From contig BTPG01000004.1 in the NCBI GenBank assembly GCA_036245525.1, positions 51,061,758-51,125,757 on the forward strand: DNA of 64,000 nucleotides, in the 5' to 3' direction. This document shows, in pieces, positions 11,189 through 22,613 of this stretch. How positions within the stretch are numbered: the stretch's first letter is position 1; each line of letters opens with the position of its first letter. The translations under genes and the position numbers were made by a program. The notes under the pieces are model-generated. The model had not been told where the DNA came from and ran no database searches. It saw nothing but the letters and a program-made list of their open reading frames with translations. The DNA is from Semisulcospira habei. Its lineage: Eukaryota; Mollusca; Gastropoda; Semisulcospiridae.

Positions 11189-12026
11189 CTCCAGTCTGCA
11201 TTGGCCAAAGGTGGCCAGGACGCGTATTTTGAGAAAAGCGATATTTATATTTTTTTTTACTGCCGTATACTATGAACAATAAAAAATACCGTTTCACTGA
11301 CTTCATGTGTCGGTTTGCAGTTCATCATCGGTATTCACTGTGTGTCAAAATGGTTGTTGTGATGCGTCTAGTGTGGTAGCGCAGTGGTAGTGCTTGTCAC
11401 TTCTCGCTTTCAGCTTCCACCGCTGGCTATAATAGCAGTATTGCGAAAAGGAGGGCAGAATGCGTCAGTCTCTCTCTGTAGTACACAGCCTCTCCAATGA
11501 ACAACAAGCCCCATGTAGTGCCTCCGCCTCGCCGCGACACAGGGTAACTGAGCACCTTACGGACTCAGGCTGAACTACAGGGGATTCGGAGGAGGTCTGG
11601 CCCCCAGACACGCGGCATGCAGGCCCACCCGGGTGCGTGGATACGCCCTGATGCCTGTGAACCAGACTCCCAACTATGCCGGGTAAATAGCCCCGGCCAC
11701 TGCCTTGTGGGTGCCTCGGGAGAGGCAAAGACTAGGGGAGCAAACCCCGACAGAAAACCAACCATGGGCAGAGTGGGCTCAGCAGCCCTGGTAGGCAGCC
11801 GTTCTAGGTGCAACTCCTTACAAGAGTGTGGGTAGATCAGCCTTGGTCGGCAGCCATGTCTAGGGATAGAATCCGAACAAACTCCCTGCGTAGACCAGAC
11901 TCATAAGCTGTGGCAGGCAACTGGCCTAGGAGAAGTAAACTCCAAAATTAAAACAAGGGCAGGGAAAGCTCTCAAACCCAGTTAAGGAAATTCTCCTACG
12001 AGAAAGAAAACTCGGAACTGAAACCA

Positions 12027-13049
12027 ATGACCAACGAAGTCGGAGTGTCGCTGACTATGCCATCTGGTATAGTGTGGAAACCCGTCAGGGAAACGAGCAC
12101 ACACGCAACCCTCATGGATCGACATTTCGATATGGTGTTGTCCCCGTGGACCAAAGCCAGGCGGGGACGGTGCCGGGCCCTCAGCCTCTACTTGAAGGGA
12201 CCCACCTCAGTGCCGACTGGCGGCTCTGCTAACCTGGGAACCAAGGGGAGGCAGAATAGTGCTACTGGTCTCTCTACAACTCCAACGACAGCTCTCAGGG
12301 TTGTACAGTGGAACGCAGAAGACATTCAGCAAAAGAAAACAGAGTTACACGCCTTCCTGAAAAAGAACAACATTGATGTCATCTGCATCCAAGAAACTCA
12401 CTTGACAGAAAGCTGCAGATTCTTCATCAGAGGTTATGAAACTTTCCGAAGAGACAGACCCACTGGACACAAAGGGGGAGTAATAACTCTTGTCAGGCAT
12501 GGACTCCCGGCGCTGTTGATAGAACGGACAGCAGCAGGCGAACTTGAGTTTGTCACCATCAAGATCCTCCTGCAAGATAAAAAAAAACTTCTCATCACCA
12601 ACTGCTACAGCCCTCCCACCTCAAGGCTTGACCTCCATACCATTCAGCTCTTGCAAAAAAAAACCACAATTGTTGGGGATTTCAACGGTCACTCACTGAG
12701 CTGGAGGTATGAAGACTTGAACCGCAGAGGAGAGGATATATAGGACTGGCTCATCGACAACCAGCTAGTCCTGATTAACCAGCCTGATGACAGACCAACA
12801 TACTATTCCAGAGCTTGGAAGAAAACATCAACTCCTGACCTCGCCATGGCCACAGAAGATGTTCAGAAACAAACCACCAGAGTCGTATATGATCAGCTGG
12901 GCGAAAGCGACTACATACTATCATCCTGCACATTGCAAATAAAAAGACTGCCAGCGAACACCACCGAAAAAGAGCCAGCTGCAACTTCAAAAAAGCTGAC
13001 TGGACAACATATCAAGCCCATGCTGAGGTACTCTGCTGCATCAACCTAA
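12027..13049 (+). pseudogene. LINE ORF, N-terminal region and endonuclease, broken
   Basis: From the ATG at 12027 the frame covers an N-terminal extension and then an AP-type endonuclease: VVQWNAEDIQ (N motif), CIQETHL (catalytic Glu), the GHKGGVITLV strand, and IVGDFNGHS (D-x-N). A TAG at 12741-12743 interrupts the frame. The same frame resumes with PDLAMATEDV and the GESDY segment, where active enzymes have the final Ser-Asp-His; the His is replaced by Tyr. The endonuclease is therefore inactive on two grounds. Confidence 0.8.
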
Positions 13050-13083
13050 CAGCGGACATAAACAAAAATGTAAAAAAATACAA

Positions 13084-15400
13084 CTGACGGAAGCCATCAT
13101 ATCAGCAGCTCAGAAATCTATCCTCCGTGGCTTCAGAAAAGACTACAAACCCTACTGGAGCAAAACTCTGGCCGCCCTTCACCAGCAACTCTCAGAAGCC
13201 AGAAATGACATGGAGAAGAACCCCAAACCATAAACAACTGCCAGGCATAATCAACTGAAGGAGGACTTCAACATGGAAAAGACAAAAGAAATCCGTCAAA
13301 GCTGGCACGAAAAAGCATCCTCACTCAGCTTGGATCAAAGCACTGGACAACTATGGCGTCTCACCAAGACTCTGAACGAGGATGCCACAACCACATCTAG
13401 ATCCACAGCACTTGCGGAAGATGGTATGCTCCACACAGGGAAGAGAGCTGCAAACATCCTGGCTGATGCCTTTGAGATGGACAGTCCTCTAAAATTTCCA
13501 CCAAAAAGAAGAAGGAAAGTCGAAACACAGCTGCAGACCAAGCTTAAACACCAGACAAACCCCACTGCAGCCATGACTTTAGATCTCACTCTGTCAGAAC
13601 TCAATGATGCGACCAGGAGACTCAAGACCAGGAAAGCCCCAGGGAAAGACGGAGTCTGTAACGAAATGATCAAGCATCTTGGACCAGCTGCCAGAAGGAA
13701 ACTGCTTGAACTCTTTAACCTTTCATGGAGAAAGGGTGTTTTTCCATCAGTGTGGAAGGAGGCCACCATTGCACCCATACCCAAGAAAGAAAAAGACCCA
13801 AACAATAAGTCCAGCTACAGACCTGTCAGCCTGCTAAGCTGCTTTGGCAAGAGCGCATGATCAACAAGAGACTTCTGTGGCATCTGGAAACCAACAACCT
13901 GATCACCAAAGAACAGACAGCCTTCAGGAAGAATAGAAGTACTGAAGACCAGCTCATCTACCTTGCACAGTCGATAGAAAATGCCTTCCAGGAAATGAAG
14001 AAAGTAGTCGCCACCTTCGTTGACCTCTCCAAAGTGTTTGACAAGGTGTGGAAAGAGGGTCTTCTTCTAAAACTATTGACGGCAGGAGTTGCCAGGTGAA
14101 TGTTCATCTGGATCAGGAGTTTCCTCAGCCACAGAACAATGAGGGTCAAGCTGGGTGACAGCCTGAGCTACACTGTCAAGATCAGGGAAGGTGTTCCCCA
14201 AGGAGGTGTGATTTCCCCCACCCATTTCTTCGTCTTCATTAATGACATCACTGATCGCCTCTCCAGCCACATCACGAGAGCCCTGCATGCTGACGACTTT
14301 GCCATGTGGAACGCCTCAGAGTCCACTCCAAATGCTACAGTCAGAATGCAAGAGGCCCTCAACAACACCTCTAGATGGGCGAGGGACTGGTGTGTCACCA
14401 TCAACAGTCAGAAGACAGTCTCCACTTGCTTCTCCCTCTCCAACTCCAAAGAATCCCTCAAACTAACGGACAACAACCAAGATGTCCCCCAGGATGACAC
14501 TCCCACCTATCTTGGTGTCAAACTAGACAAGAAACTGACCTGGAATCCACACATCAAAGAGGCGGAGAGGAAGGCCACGAGCAGATTGTCTCTCATGAAG
14601 AAACTGGCAGGCACCAAATGGGGAGCAAACAGCAGCATCCTCAAGCAGGTGTACACAGGAAACATCCGTCCTGTGATGGAGTATGGCTCAGCAGCCTGGG
14701 CCACTGCTGCCAAGAGCAGCACGAGCAGGCTGGCCAGAGTGCAGAACGCAGGCATGTGCATCATCACATGCGGGCTAAAAACGACACCCATCCACACCTT
14801 AGAAACCACCACTGGTCTTCACTGCCTGGACAAAAGACGGGAGGAGAAGGTCCTTGCTCACAGTGAAAAGTTGCAGAGACTGCCCATCCACCCAGTCCAT
14901 CAGCAACTCCAAGAACAAACAAAGAACAGGCTGAAGAGGAGCAGCTTCAACCACCTCACAAAACAACCCACAAGAGCTCACCAGGACACCATCTACAATG
15001 CCTCAGATGGTCGAGAACCTCTTCAAGCTACTGAGGACTGGAACACCTCCCCGGAAAACGTGCTGTTTGTTACTGATGTCCCAGGAATAGCCAGCAAAGA
15101 ATCCCAGTCAGAAGCCATCCTCAGGTCTCTCACACTGGAAATGCTGGACCGAGATTACAATGCATCAGTCTGGGCACATGTTTTCACAGATGGATTCACA
15201 GACGCAGCTGTCAAGAATGGAGGCGGTGGAATTTTCATCCGCTACCCAGATGGACACACCACATCCAAATCCCTGCCTGCGGGAAGACTGTCAACCAACT
15301 ACCTGGCTGAACTCACTGCTCTACGAGAGGCTGCCAGCCTTGTCGGTGCAGACGATCCCCTGCCCTCACATGTCGTTTTCCTGACCGACTGCAGATCCAC
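13084..15400 (+). pseudogene. LINE ORF, reverse transcriptase to RNase H, broken
   Basis: 13084-13860 reads the linker and fingers (RKAPGKDGVCNEMIK; SSYRPVSLLS) with one stop near 13231. The frame changes near 13857, giving DLSKVFDKVW (the first catalytic Asp block). A TGA at 14097-14099 precedes GVPQGGVISP and ALHADDFAMW (the ADD catalytic motif). The thumb and linker follow. RNase H begins near 15178 with HVFTDGFTD and continues through NYLAELTAL to FLTDCRSTL, ended by TAA at 15405-15407. The order and spacing are those of a LINE polyprotein; the breaks make it a pseudogene. Confidence 0.85.
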
Positions 15401-15407
15401 CCTCTAA

Positions 15408-15964
15408 AGCCTGCAGTCCCCCAGTGAGCAGCTCGAGAAAGAAACACTGGACCTGCTGGTCGCCCTCTCATGCCTAACACAAGTGGCTGTTCAGTGGGTA
15501 CCTGCTCACTGTGGACTATCAGGAAACGAGCAGGCACTGAGACAGACTCGCCAAGTCCGGTAGCTATTAAGCTTGAGCAGCCAAACCAACCGATGTCCTT
15601 CCAGGAAGTCAAAACCCTCATTAAGCGGCACTATCATGCAGACTGGCAGACCCAAACAACTACCCACCATCTGATGACCAGTTAAGACGTACACCTCCAG
15701 CGCCACCAACATAGTTCCGTCTATGGACTCTGCCGACTGTGTGCACACTTGTACCGCCTTGGACTGTCACACACTGCAGACTGCTTGTGTGAAACTGGTT
15801 TACAGACCCCAGAGCATATACTGCAGTCCTGTCCCCTGTACCAAGACGCCAGGATACAGCACTGGCCACATGGAGCGACGCTGTCAGAGAAACTCTGGGG
15901 CTCCATTTTAGACCTACTGCAGACCACGAACTTCATCTCAACAACAACCAATCTTGACATCTGA
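15408..15964 (+). pseudogene. LINE ORF, RNase H end and C-terminal Cys/His motif, broken
   Basis: After the stop the same frame gives WVPAHCGLSGNEQAL, the last RNase H block, with the final catalytic Asp missing. In another frame from 15749 the sequence reads ADCLCETGLQTPEHILQSC, a CxC...H...C motif seen at the C terminus of many RNase H-type LINE proteins. Translation ends at 15964, just before the (AAG)n tail. Confidence 0.75.
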
Positions 15965-16005
15965 CGGGCAGAAACTCGGGAACGCAGAAGAAGAAGGTAT
16001 TCACT

Positions 16006-16547
16006 TTATCTCAGCAGTGAAATGGTTAATATATCGAGAAATTTAAAAAAATGAAAACGTTTTACACATTGAATGAAAATACGTAACGCATTCTTCTTTG
16101 GTTTATCTCTAGGGCCTCTGTGCCCGGTACGTCTGCCGAAAGCACAGTGCGTTTGCCTGTGGAAAGAGTCTGCTCCGAGTTCAAGGTCAGAGCACTGCTA
16201 GCCAGATATCTGATATATGTCACAGGAACAGGTTTCGAAGTTGTGACGGTGTTTCGTGCCCATGACTCCGTTCCGCGCGTCAATACGTATTATTTTTTTT
16301 ACTTTTGACTCAGGGGCACAAAACTCTGTGTAGAACTTCGAGTCCCAGACCCTGTGGATATGTGGACACAGCAAGCACGCCAGCGTTACACTTACAGAAC
16401 GGAACAATTTTGCCTTTGGATCTCAGATTCTCATAGGGCGTGTTAGAGCCGAAATTCAGCTTATCAATGTAGCCTGAGATAGCTTTTATTCTGCTGCTTC
16501 TTTGGAGCCTTTGTTATGCTAGTACAATAGTAGGGTAAGCGATCTGA

Positions 16548-16604
<57 letters not shown>

Positions 16605-17068
16605 GCACTCACACATATACAGTTATGTCTCTGTACACATGAACTATTTTCATGAATTGTAAAATGTTGGTCAGTTTTCGTTTGCAGTGAGGGGCAAATG
16701 CATGCACGTGTAGAGTGCACAGTAAGCGCACATTGACAAAGAACTCAGTACACAGACACTGACAGAAATCGGCACATGCACACATGAAACTCGACACATC
16801 TTTATGCATACAAAATATATATTATACAGACACACCTACGCAGAGAAACTGGAACAATCACAACCTTACTGACAAACAAGAACTTTATAGTCAAATATAC
16901 GCCATAAAACCGCACAAAATAAAATATACATGCACATACATGTATACATACATGTGCATGTGTATAATATAATGCAACTACTTGTGGAAAAAACACTGGC
17001 AGACACACATACACAAAAGCTTTAACATGTAGTCCACAGGCACAGTGATCATGTAATATGCATGTGCA
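16006..17068. other. Intergenic, nothing recognised
   Basis: Contains a CT microsatellite (16552-16604) and, just to the right, a CA tract (17069-17096). No gene or element with defined ends. Confidence 0.4.
16552..16604. repeat. (CT)n microsatellite
   Basis: About 26 CT units with one internal CC interruption. Confidence 0.95.
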
Positions 17069-17121
17069 TACACACACACACACACACACACACACATTAT
17101 GCATAGGCATTGTACAATATG

Positions 17122-17786
17122 GCTGAGTTTGTATACCTCACCCTGTACCTTGGTTAAATGTACCAGTGGCACCATTACTGTGATTTTCATATCTGTCCGG
17201 TCGTTGGGACTGGTCCTGTGCACCAAACCTGCTTCTGCACTTGTAGTGTGGTCTCGTATATTCCCGCAAAAGATTGTGATCACAGTAAAAAAAAAAATGG
17301 TTCGTTTCCAGTTTTAGCATTACTAACCTTGAGCATAAAAATGTTCAAGGGCGTACGTCCCTACTGGGGTAGTTCATTCTCATCAGAACTTGCGTATTCC
17401 TAAATCAAGTCCATTGTAGTGTACTCATCTCTCATACTATGGCTACGGTGGTGCTTTCTGCCAGAAAGCAAAGCAGATGTCACAAAATCACCACCATTGA
17501 GAAAAAAGCTATTTTTTACATCTGCCAAATCGTGCTGCTAGCATAAGGATGCATTATTGCCGGATTGTATATGGGAAAGGATTTATTCTTTCATCTTATT
17601 TTGCAGCAATCAAACGTCATGTGATTCTTTCTTTGAGATTGCTCATTACAAGTGCAGAAAGCATATATGCTCTAAACCGATCTGGTGCACAGGACCGGTC
17701 CAAGCGATTGGTCAGGTGCAAAAATAGCAACAATGGTACTGCTGGTGCATGCCACCTATGCACAGGGCGATGTATACCAACTCAGC
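17122..17786. mobile_element. 665-bp TIR element, diverged copy of 31481-32172
   Basis: Ends GCTGAGTTTGTATACCTCAC and, reversed, GCTGAGTTGGTATACATCGC. The inverted repeats extend to about 75 bp with substitutions. The 9-bp flanks match only partly, consistent with an old insertion. No coding sequence. Confidence 0.75.
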
Positions 17787-18076
17787 CATGGTATGTAGTA
17801 CTACTTTCATGATTTTTTTCTCTTGTGGTGGTACACTGCAGAAAACCGTTTACAGTATATTTTATGTATCGGTAACCTGCTGCTTCCATAGACGATCGTG
17901 TAGTGACACTCTATAAAATCTAAATAACCCAGTCTTTTATCTGACAAGGGCCACAGTTGTCCCATGCACAGTCATTTATGGGAAACTGCAGCCAACACTA
18001 TCAAGATAACCTTTTGTGTACCGAGAAGCGACTGTCACAGACATGAGCTCTCATGTCAGCAGATTTGTCTCCAGCT
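17787..18076. other. Intergenic, nothing recognised
   Basis: Short AT-rich stretch between two elements. Confidence 0.4.
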
Positions 18077-18290
18077 TTAACCCTTTTAGCCCCGGGACCC
18101 TGCAGCAGGAGATGCATTGATCATGATAATTCAAGGGTAGTGCCAGATGAGCTTGGCGCCTTCAGGCGGCAAACTCATCTGGAAATACCCCTGAATTATC
18201 ATGGTCAAGCCATCTCCTACAACTGGTACATAGTCGTTAGGCAACACCTTCAAAATGTGAGAAATGGGACCTTGGCGCTAAGAGGGTTAA
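18077..18290. mobile_element. Palindromic TTAA MITE, family A
   Basis: TTAACCCTTTTAGCCCC to AAGAGGGTTAA. The core has the GATGAGC left arm paired with a matching ACTCATC on the right, instead of the commoner GATTAGC/GCTAATC. Confidence 0.85.
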
Positions 18291-18423
18291 AGAGCTTTTT
18301 GCAGTGACATGAAGAACTGTCCAGTGGTAGGTCGACCATTAGTGAGAAATCATGAACTCGATTCAAGTGCAGGAGACAGATCCTCATGATCCACTGCAGT
18401 TGCGGGGCTTCATGAGGACCTAT

Positions 18424-18487
18424 TACTCCTGAAGGGTGGTGCCAGAATACAGGCGCCAAGCTATTCTGGCACCGCCCTTGACACCAC
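18424..18487. mobile_element. Isolated A/B-type hairpin core inside a D-type repeat
   Basis: GAAGGGTGGTGCCAGAATA, a short loop, then CCAAGCTATTCTGGCACCGC. It interrupts a D-type sequence (CAGATCCTCATGATCC...GGGGCTTCATGAGGACC, 18375-18421). The outer TTAA-linked arms are absent. Confidence 0.6.
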
Positions 18488-18784
18488 TTTGAATCCAGGG
18501 CATGTTTCTGGAATGGCTGGGGTTCTTTTACATTGAATTAATGAAGAAACATCTAGGAGTGAAGGGGTTGATGACTAAGACACATACTGGGGGTGATCCG
18601 TGTAGCAGCGATAAAAGCGCCTGCCACCAATGCTAAAAATGTGAGGTTCGATGCTGGGTTCCGGTGTCGGACTTTTCTCCTTTAGTAAGTGTTTCCGTTA
18701 ATTCGGGGACTGTCGGGGGTTCTTTCTCCGAGTTCTTGGGCTCTTCCTCCCTCACGACTTTGGTATCAATAACCACATAATCAA

Positions 18785-18964
18785 GACCACAGAGCACATC
18801 CTCCAGGACTGTGGGAACCACCAGCTGCTGAGAGAGGAGATATGGCAGAAGCCCGCCACTCTACAAGAGAAACTGTACGAGCCTGTGGAGGTGCTACAGA
18901 AGACCACAGATTTCATTTTGAGAGCCAAACTCCAAGTGTGACGGCGTTCGAGAAGAAGAAGAAG
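18785..18964 (+). mobile_element. LINE 3' fragment, severely 5'-truncated
   Basis: Matches the last 180 bp of the 33397-34253 LINE copy, including the CGTTCGAGAAGAAGAAG end. It is flanked by an exact 13-bp target duplication ACCACATAATCAA (18772-18784 and 18965-18977), so it is a genuine independent insertion. Confidence 0.9.
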
Positions 18965-18997
18965 ACCACATAATCAAATTTCAAATACAGATAATTT

Positions 18998-19196
18998 TAC
19001 CCATTCAGCCCTGACGCACTACAGCAGGAGATGGGGTGACCATGATAATTCAAGGGTAGTGCCATATTAGCTTGGCGCCTATCGGCCCCAAGGTAATCTG
19101 GCACTTTCCTGAATTATCAAGGTCGATCCATCTCCTGCCACAGGTGCATAGTCATTAGATGACGCCTCCCAAATTTGGGAAACATGCGTTGGGTTA
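18998..19196. mobile_element. Palindromic MITE, family A
   Basis: TTTACCCATTCAGCCCTGAC to GCGTTGGGTTACA. Core arms GGGTAGTGCCATATTAGC and GTAATCTGGCACTTTCC. Both TTAA ends are mutated. Confidence 0.75.
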
Positions 19197-19366
19197 CAGT
19201 AGCTTGCTTCAGCTTGCCCATAATATCACCACGTGAATGTTCTGTGTTTATGTACAGTGTGTGAGTGAATGCACGTGATTCACATGAGCGTGCTTGTTGG
19301 GTTCAGTTCGCCGCGGTGCTTTGAGCCGATTTTCAATTGGGATAAAGCGTCTATGTAATGCACAGA
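19196..19366 (+). mobile_element. SINE-like repeat, third copy
   Basis: Shares AGTGTGTGAGTGAATGC, GAGCCGATTTTCAATTGGG and the AAAGCG...TAATGC tail with 8740-8927 but lacks the ATT run. Confidence 0.65.
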
Positions 19367-19456
19367 TTTACTTGAAAATGAATGTGTGTGAGGTGATCAT
19401 GTAACATTTATGACTGCAACACAGTTCCATGAGTCATTTGTGAAGTTAGCTGAAAA

Positions 19457-19648
19457 TTAACCCATATCATACTGAGGCTAAAAGCTTCAAATTTATACAC
19501 TGCCATATGCAAGCTACGTTATAGTACTTACAGATAAGGCTATAGATAGCTTGGCGTCTAGAGGCGCCAAGCTATTCTGGCACTACCCTTGAACTATTTT
19601 AGTCAAACTTATTTCACACACTGGTGTATTCCGAATGATAAGGGTTAA
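19457..19648. mobile_element. Palindromic TTAA MITE, family B, left core arm deleted
   Basis: TTAACCCATATCATACTGAG to ATGATAAGGGTTAA. The distal half of the left core arm is missing, so the core cannot form the full hairpin. Confidence 0.85.
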
Positions 19649-20421
19649 AACGATCTGCTCTATGGCGGGCTTTGATTGCTAAAATTCACTGATTCAAGTT
19701 GTTGTCAATGTTGTCTTCCTCAGTTATGACTTTTCTACCCTTTTTTCACAATGCATGTGAGTAGGCACGTACTTGAGGTTTTCCGTTGCCTTTTGAACGA
19801 AACGGACGGAATTCCTGCGTACCTGCATAGGAGAGGAAGAACAGACTAAAAATGTGTTCATCTGATGACATTCAGACTTCATAATTGAATTTAGCCCTTT
19901 TGTCCAGCATTATTGGAATCGTACTTAGAACATTTATAAAGGAGATATTGTTATCTATTAACCCTTTACTGTCAGGATTAGGTCACTTTAACAACAAGCT
20001 TTAGTTCATAACAAAGCCAAGATATATGTCTGTGTATATATAAGTCCCTTCTATTTATAAAAGGGACTTTTTAGGACGGGTCGCGGTGGGGTGAATTTAA
20101 TAGCATGTCCATGATGTCAAAGGCGGGCAGGCCTAAACCTCTCACAATTGAAGTAACGAGATCAAAATTACGTCGAGCGCCATATGTGCGTATGTATGTA
20201 TGTATGTATGTGCGTATGTATGTAAACAAGAGAATCTCCGAGATTTCTGTACATAGTACAAGCTTGAAACTTGGCGAAATACTTTCTTAAAGGGATGGCT
20301 AAGAGAGCCTCTGAGCAATTGAATGTCTCATTGAAGACATAAACAACCATTTATAGGAGGTCGGTTGATCCAGATTAGAGTCCGTAATTTTTGTCATATT
20401 TACTTTAAATTTTGGATATAG
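19649..20421. other. Intergenic, nothing recognised
   Basis: Contains a short TATG microsatellite (about 20186-20224) and, at 20043-20073, a small hairpin around AAGTCCC/GGGACTT. Confidence 0.4.
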
Positions 20422-20986
20422 CTAGTTTGGAGAAAGACATTGGATGAGCTCGTTAGTCAGCTTTGTATCATTTCAACTTCAGTCTTTAGTAAAAATTTTC
20501 AGAAAAGAATTAAAACAGTAAAAAACCTTGACTTCTATAAAAAGTCAGACAGTGGCGGTGAAGTAAAAGAAGCAACTCCGTCACCATGCAGACATTGACA
20601 TAATACTCTAAATATGATGTAATTCTCACACGCTCTCTCACTCTCTCGCATACATGCACACATCTCCAAGAGACCAAGAGACATAGATTCTCATGTGCAT
20701 GAGGATCTATGTCTCTTGGAAATGTTTGGAGAGCGCACTAATACGCACACACACACATCGTTGCACTTTTAGAAGAGTATGCAGGTGACCCGACTAGTTT
20801 GGAGAAAGACATTGGATGAGTTCATTAGCTAGCTTTGTACCCTTTCAACTTCTTTAGTAAAAATGTATTCTTTTCAGAAAAAAATTAAAACAGTAAAAAA
20901 CCTTGACTTCTGGAGAAAGTCAGACAGTGGCGCTGACTTAAAAGAAGCAACTCCGTTACCACACAGACATTGACCCAATACTCTAA
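20422..20986. repeat. Direct duplication of a 192-bp segment
   Basis: 20422-20613 and 20794-20986 both start CTAGTTTGGAGAAAGACATT and end AATACTCTAA, with roughly 90% identity by eye. The interval between them holds the D-type hairpin at 20685-20726. Confidence 0.8.
20685..20726. repeat. D-type hairpin core
   Basis: AAGAGACATAGATTCTCATG is followed by its near-perfect reverse complement CATGAGGATCTATGTCTCTT. Confidence 0.85.
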
Positions 20987-21934
20987 TGTTACGTGGTGGA
21001 GTCATAGTCGTAATATGGTAAACACACCAGACGCACGCACGTAAATAAACTTCATTCAGCTGCAACCCGTCACACGTAGATTAAGGATGTAGACAATACT
21101 GGAGTAACAGTTCCAATAATATTTAAATTCAGCGATGCGATCTCCACACAATGCATTTCCAAATGCACCTACACTGATACAAGGTCTCTTCTGCAAATGT
21201 CCACAAAGTTCCTCACATGACGTACACCACTGTTACGCTGTGTCTCTCACAATGTACACCCTATACGGGTCACGTATATATGATAAACTGTGTGTCTCTA
21301 CAACTGACAATGCAAGACAATGTACATCTGCGCTTTCCTAGCACCAACGTTATATAATAAGACAACTTTCTAAAATAATCCAAGAAAATCATTCAACGCA
21401 ACCAAATCCAAGAAAATCATTCAACGCAACCAATCAGAATGGAACCCGTAACTGAAACTCATAAATATTAATAAAGAAAGAATTTTCTGGAATAACTACA
21501 ATAGGCTACAAAAATTTGGCTGCTCAATTCAGCTCCAACTCCTAATGTAAAATGACATCTCACAAAAGTATGGTAGGCAGTTCACAACCTAGTCGGAATC
21601 TTCCAGAACATACACGATTTTTCAAAAACCGTGCCGTACTGACTGGCTGCCAAAAAACAAAGTAGCGAAATGTTTCTTACTCTACTGACGACACACGTAC
21701 GCGGTCACAAAACAGCATGACCTGCTCGAAGGTTCCGGTTAACCTTAGCATAATAACAAAGCGAATTCCGCTCAACGCGCGAACGAAAGAAAATCTTACT
21801 AAAAAGGTACGTGAATCGTAACCATGATAGCTCAAATAAATATCGGATCGTTTCCTACGATTAACACATGTATGGTCTCACAGGACAACACAACCACAAT
21901 CGTAACATCTATATAACACAAATCTCTCTCGCGC
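20987..21934. other. Intergenic, nothing recognised
   Basis: AT-rich. A 29-bp tandem duplication around CAAGAAAATCATTCAACGC lies at 21380-21437. Confidence 0.4.
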
Positions 21935-22110
21935 GCGTGCTCTCTCTCGCTCGCTCTCTCTCACACAAACATGCGCGCATCTGCAGCAGACACAGATCCT
22001 CATGCACCCTCCGGGTGCATGAAGATCTATGCCTCTTGGAGATGTTTGCTCGCGCACACACGCAGTAACACGCACACACACATCGACGCGCTTTCAGAAG
22101 AGCATGCAAG
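21935..22110. repeat. Second copy of the D-type hairpin neighbourhood
   Basis: The hairpin arms CACAGATCCTCATGCACC and GGTGCATGAAGATCTATG sit at 21990-22033. The flanks (CT-rich left, CACACACATCG and CAGAAGAGCATGCA right) match 20635-20790, so the whole block is repeated. Confidence 0.75.
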
Positions 22111-22613
22111 TGACCTGTGTATTTAGTATATCATGTAGTACAGTCAACCTGCTTTCGCACAAATTATAGCAAGACTGAAATTGCACATTGAAATTCTAGT
22201 TTTGTCACCTTTTTCTGAAACCTATCAAGCGAAAGTGAAACTGATATCACGTAAAATATAAAATTACGTAAAGACTAAAACTTACGTCGTGACAAATTAC
22301 GTTTGACAAACTGCAATGACGCGTATGTCCTGCGCCCCTTATAGGGCTCATTGGTGCATTGGCAGATCTGTGAGACTGTTTCAATAGGAGATATTTCAAC
22401 ATCAGAATCAGGTCAAAGTCAAAAGGTAGAGACACTTGACAGCGAGGACAGCTCTCATATGAAGGGACTTTGTGGGTTATGGTTTATCCCATCTTGTTTT
22501 TGTATTACAACAGAAACATTTTACATTCTCGATAAGGCTCTAATGATGTATCATACTTTGCAGGAACAGCCCAGAGAGCGTAATACCAACCAGCTGAATC
22601 ATAAATCAACACA
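22111..22613. promoter_or_regulatory. Upstream region of the dioxygenase gene with a probable 5' UTR exon start
   Basis: TTTGCAG before GAACAGCCC (around 22556-22563) could be the acceptor of the exon carrying the start codon, which would place the promoter further left. No TATA box or CpG island could be assigned. Confidence 0.35.

Larger units (their letters stand above)
11340..15995 (+). mobile_element. Near full-length non-LTR retrotransposon (endonuclease, RT, RNase H), mutated
   Basis: The element is bounded by an exact 10-bp target duplication, GGTATTCACT, at 11330-11339 and 15996-16005, and ends in an (AAG)n tail. In order it encodes an exonuclease-endonuclease-phosphatase type endonuclease, reverse transcriptase, RNase H and a C-terminal Cys/His motif. 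This domain order is typical of the RNase H-bearing LINE groups (I/Ingi and relatives). Close to the 5' end, TGGTAGCGCAGTGG resembles a pol III A box. At least three in-frame stops and several frame changes show that it no longer makes its protein. Two shorter relatives with the same tail are at 18785 and 33397. Confidence 0.9.

Noticed and set aside
14507..14812. Minus-strand ORF in the LINE
   Set aside because: Antisense of the RT thumb region; no independent support.
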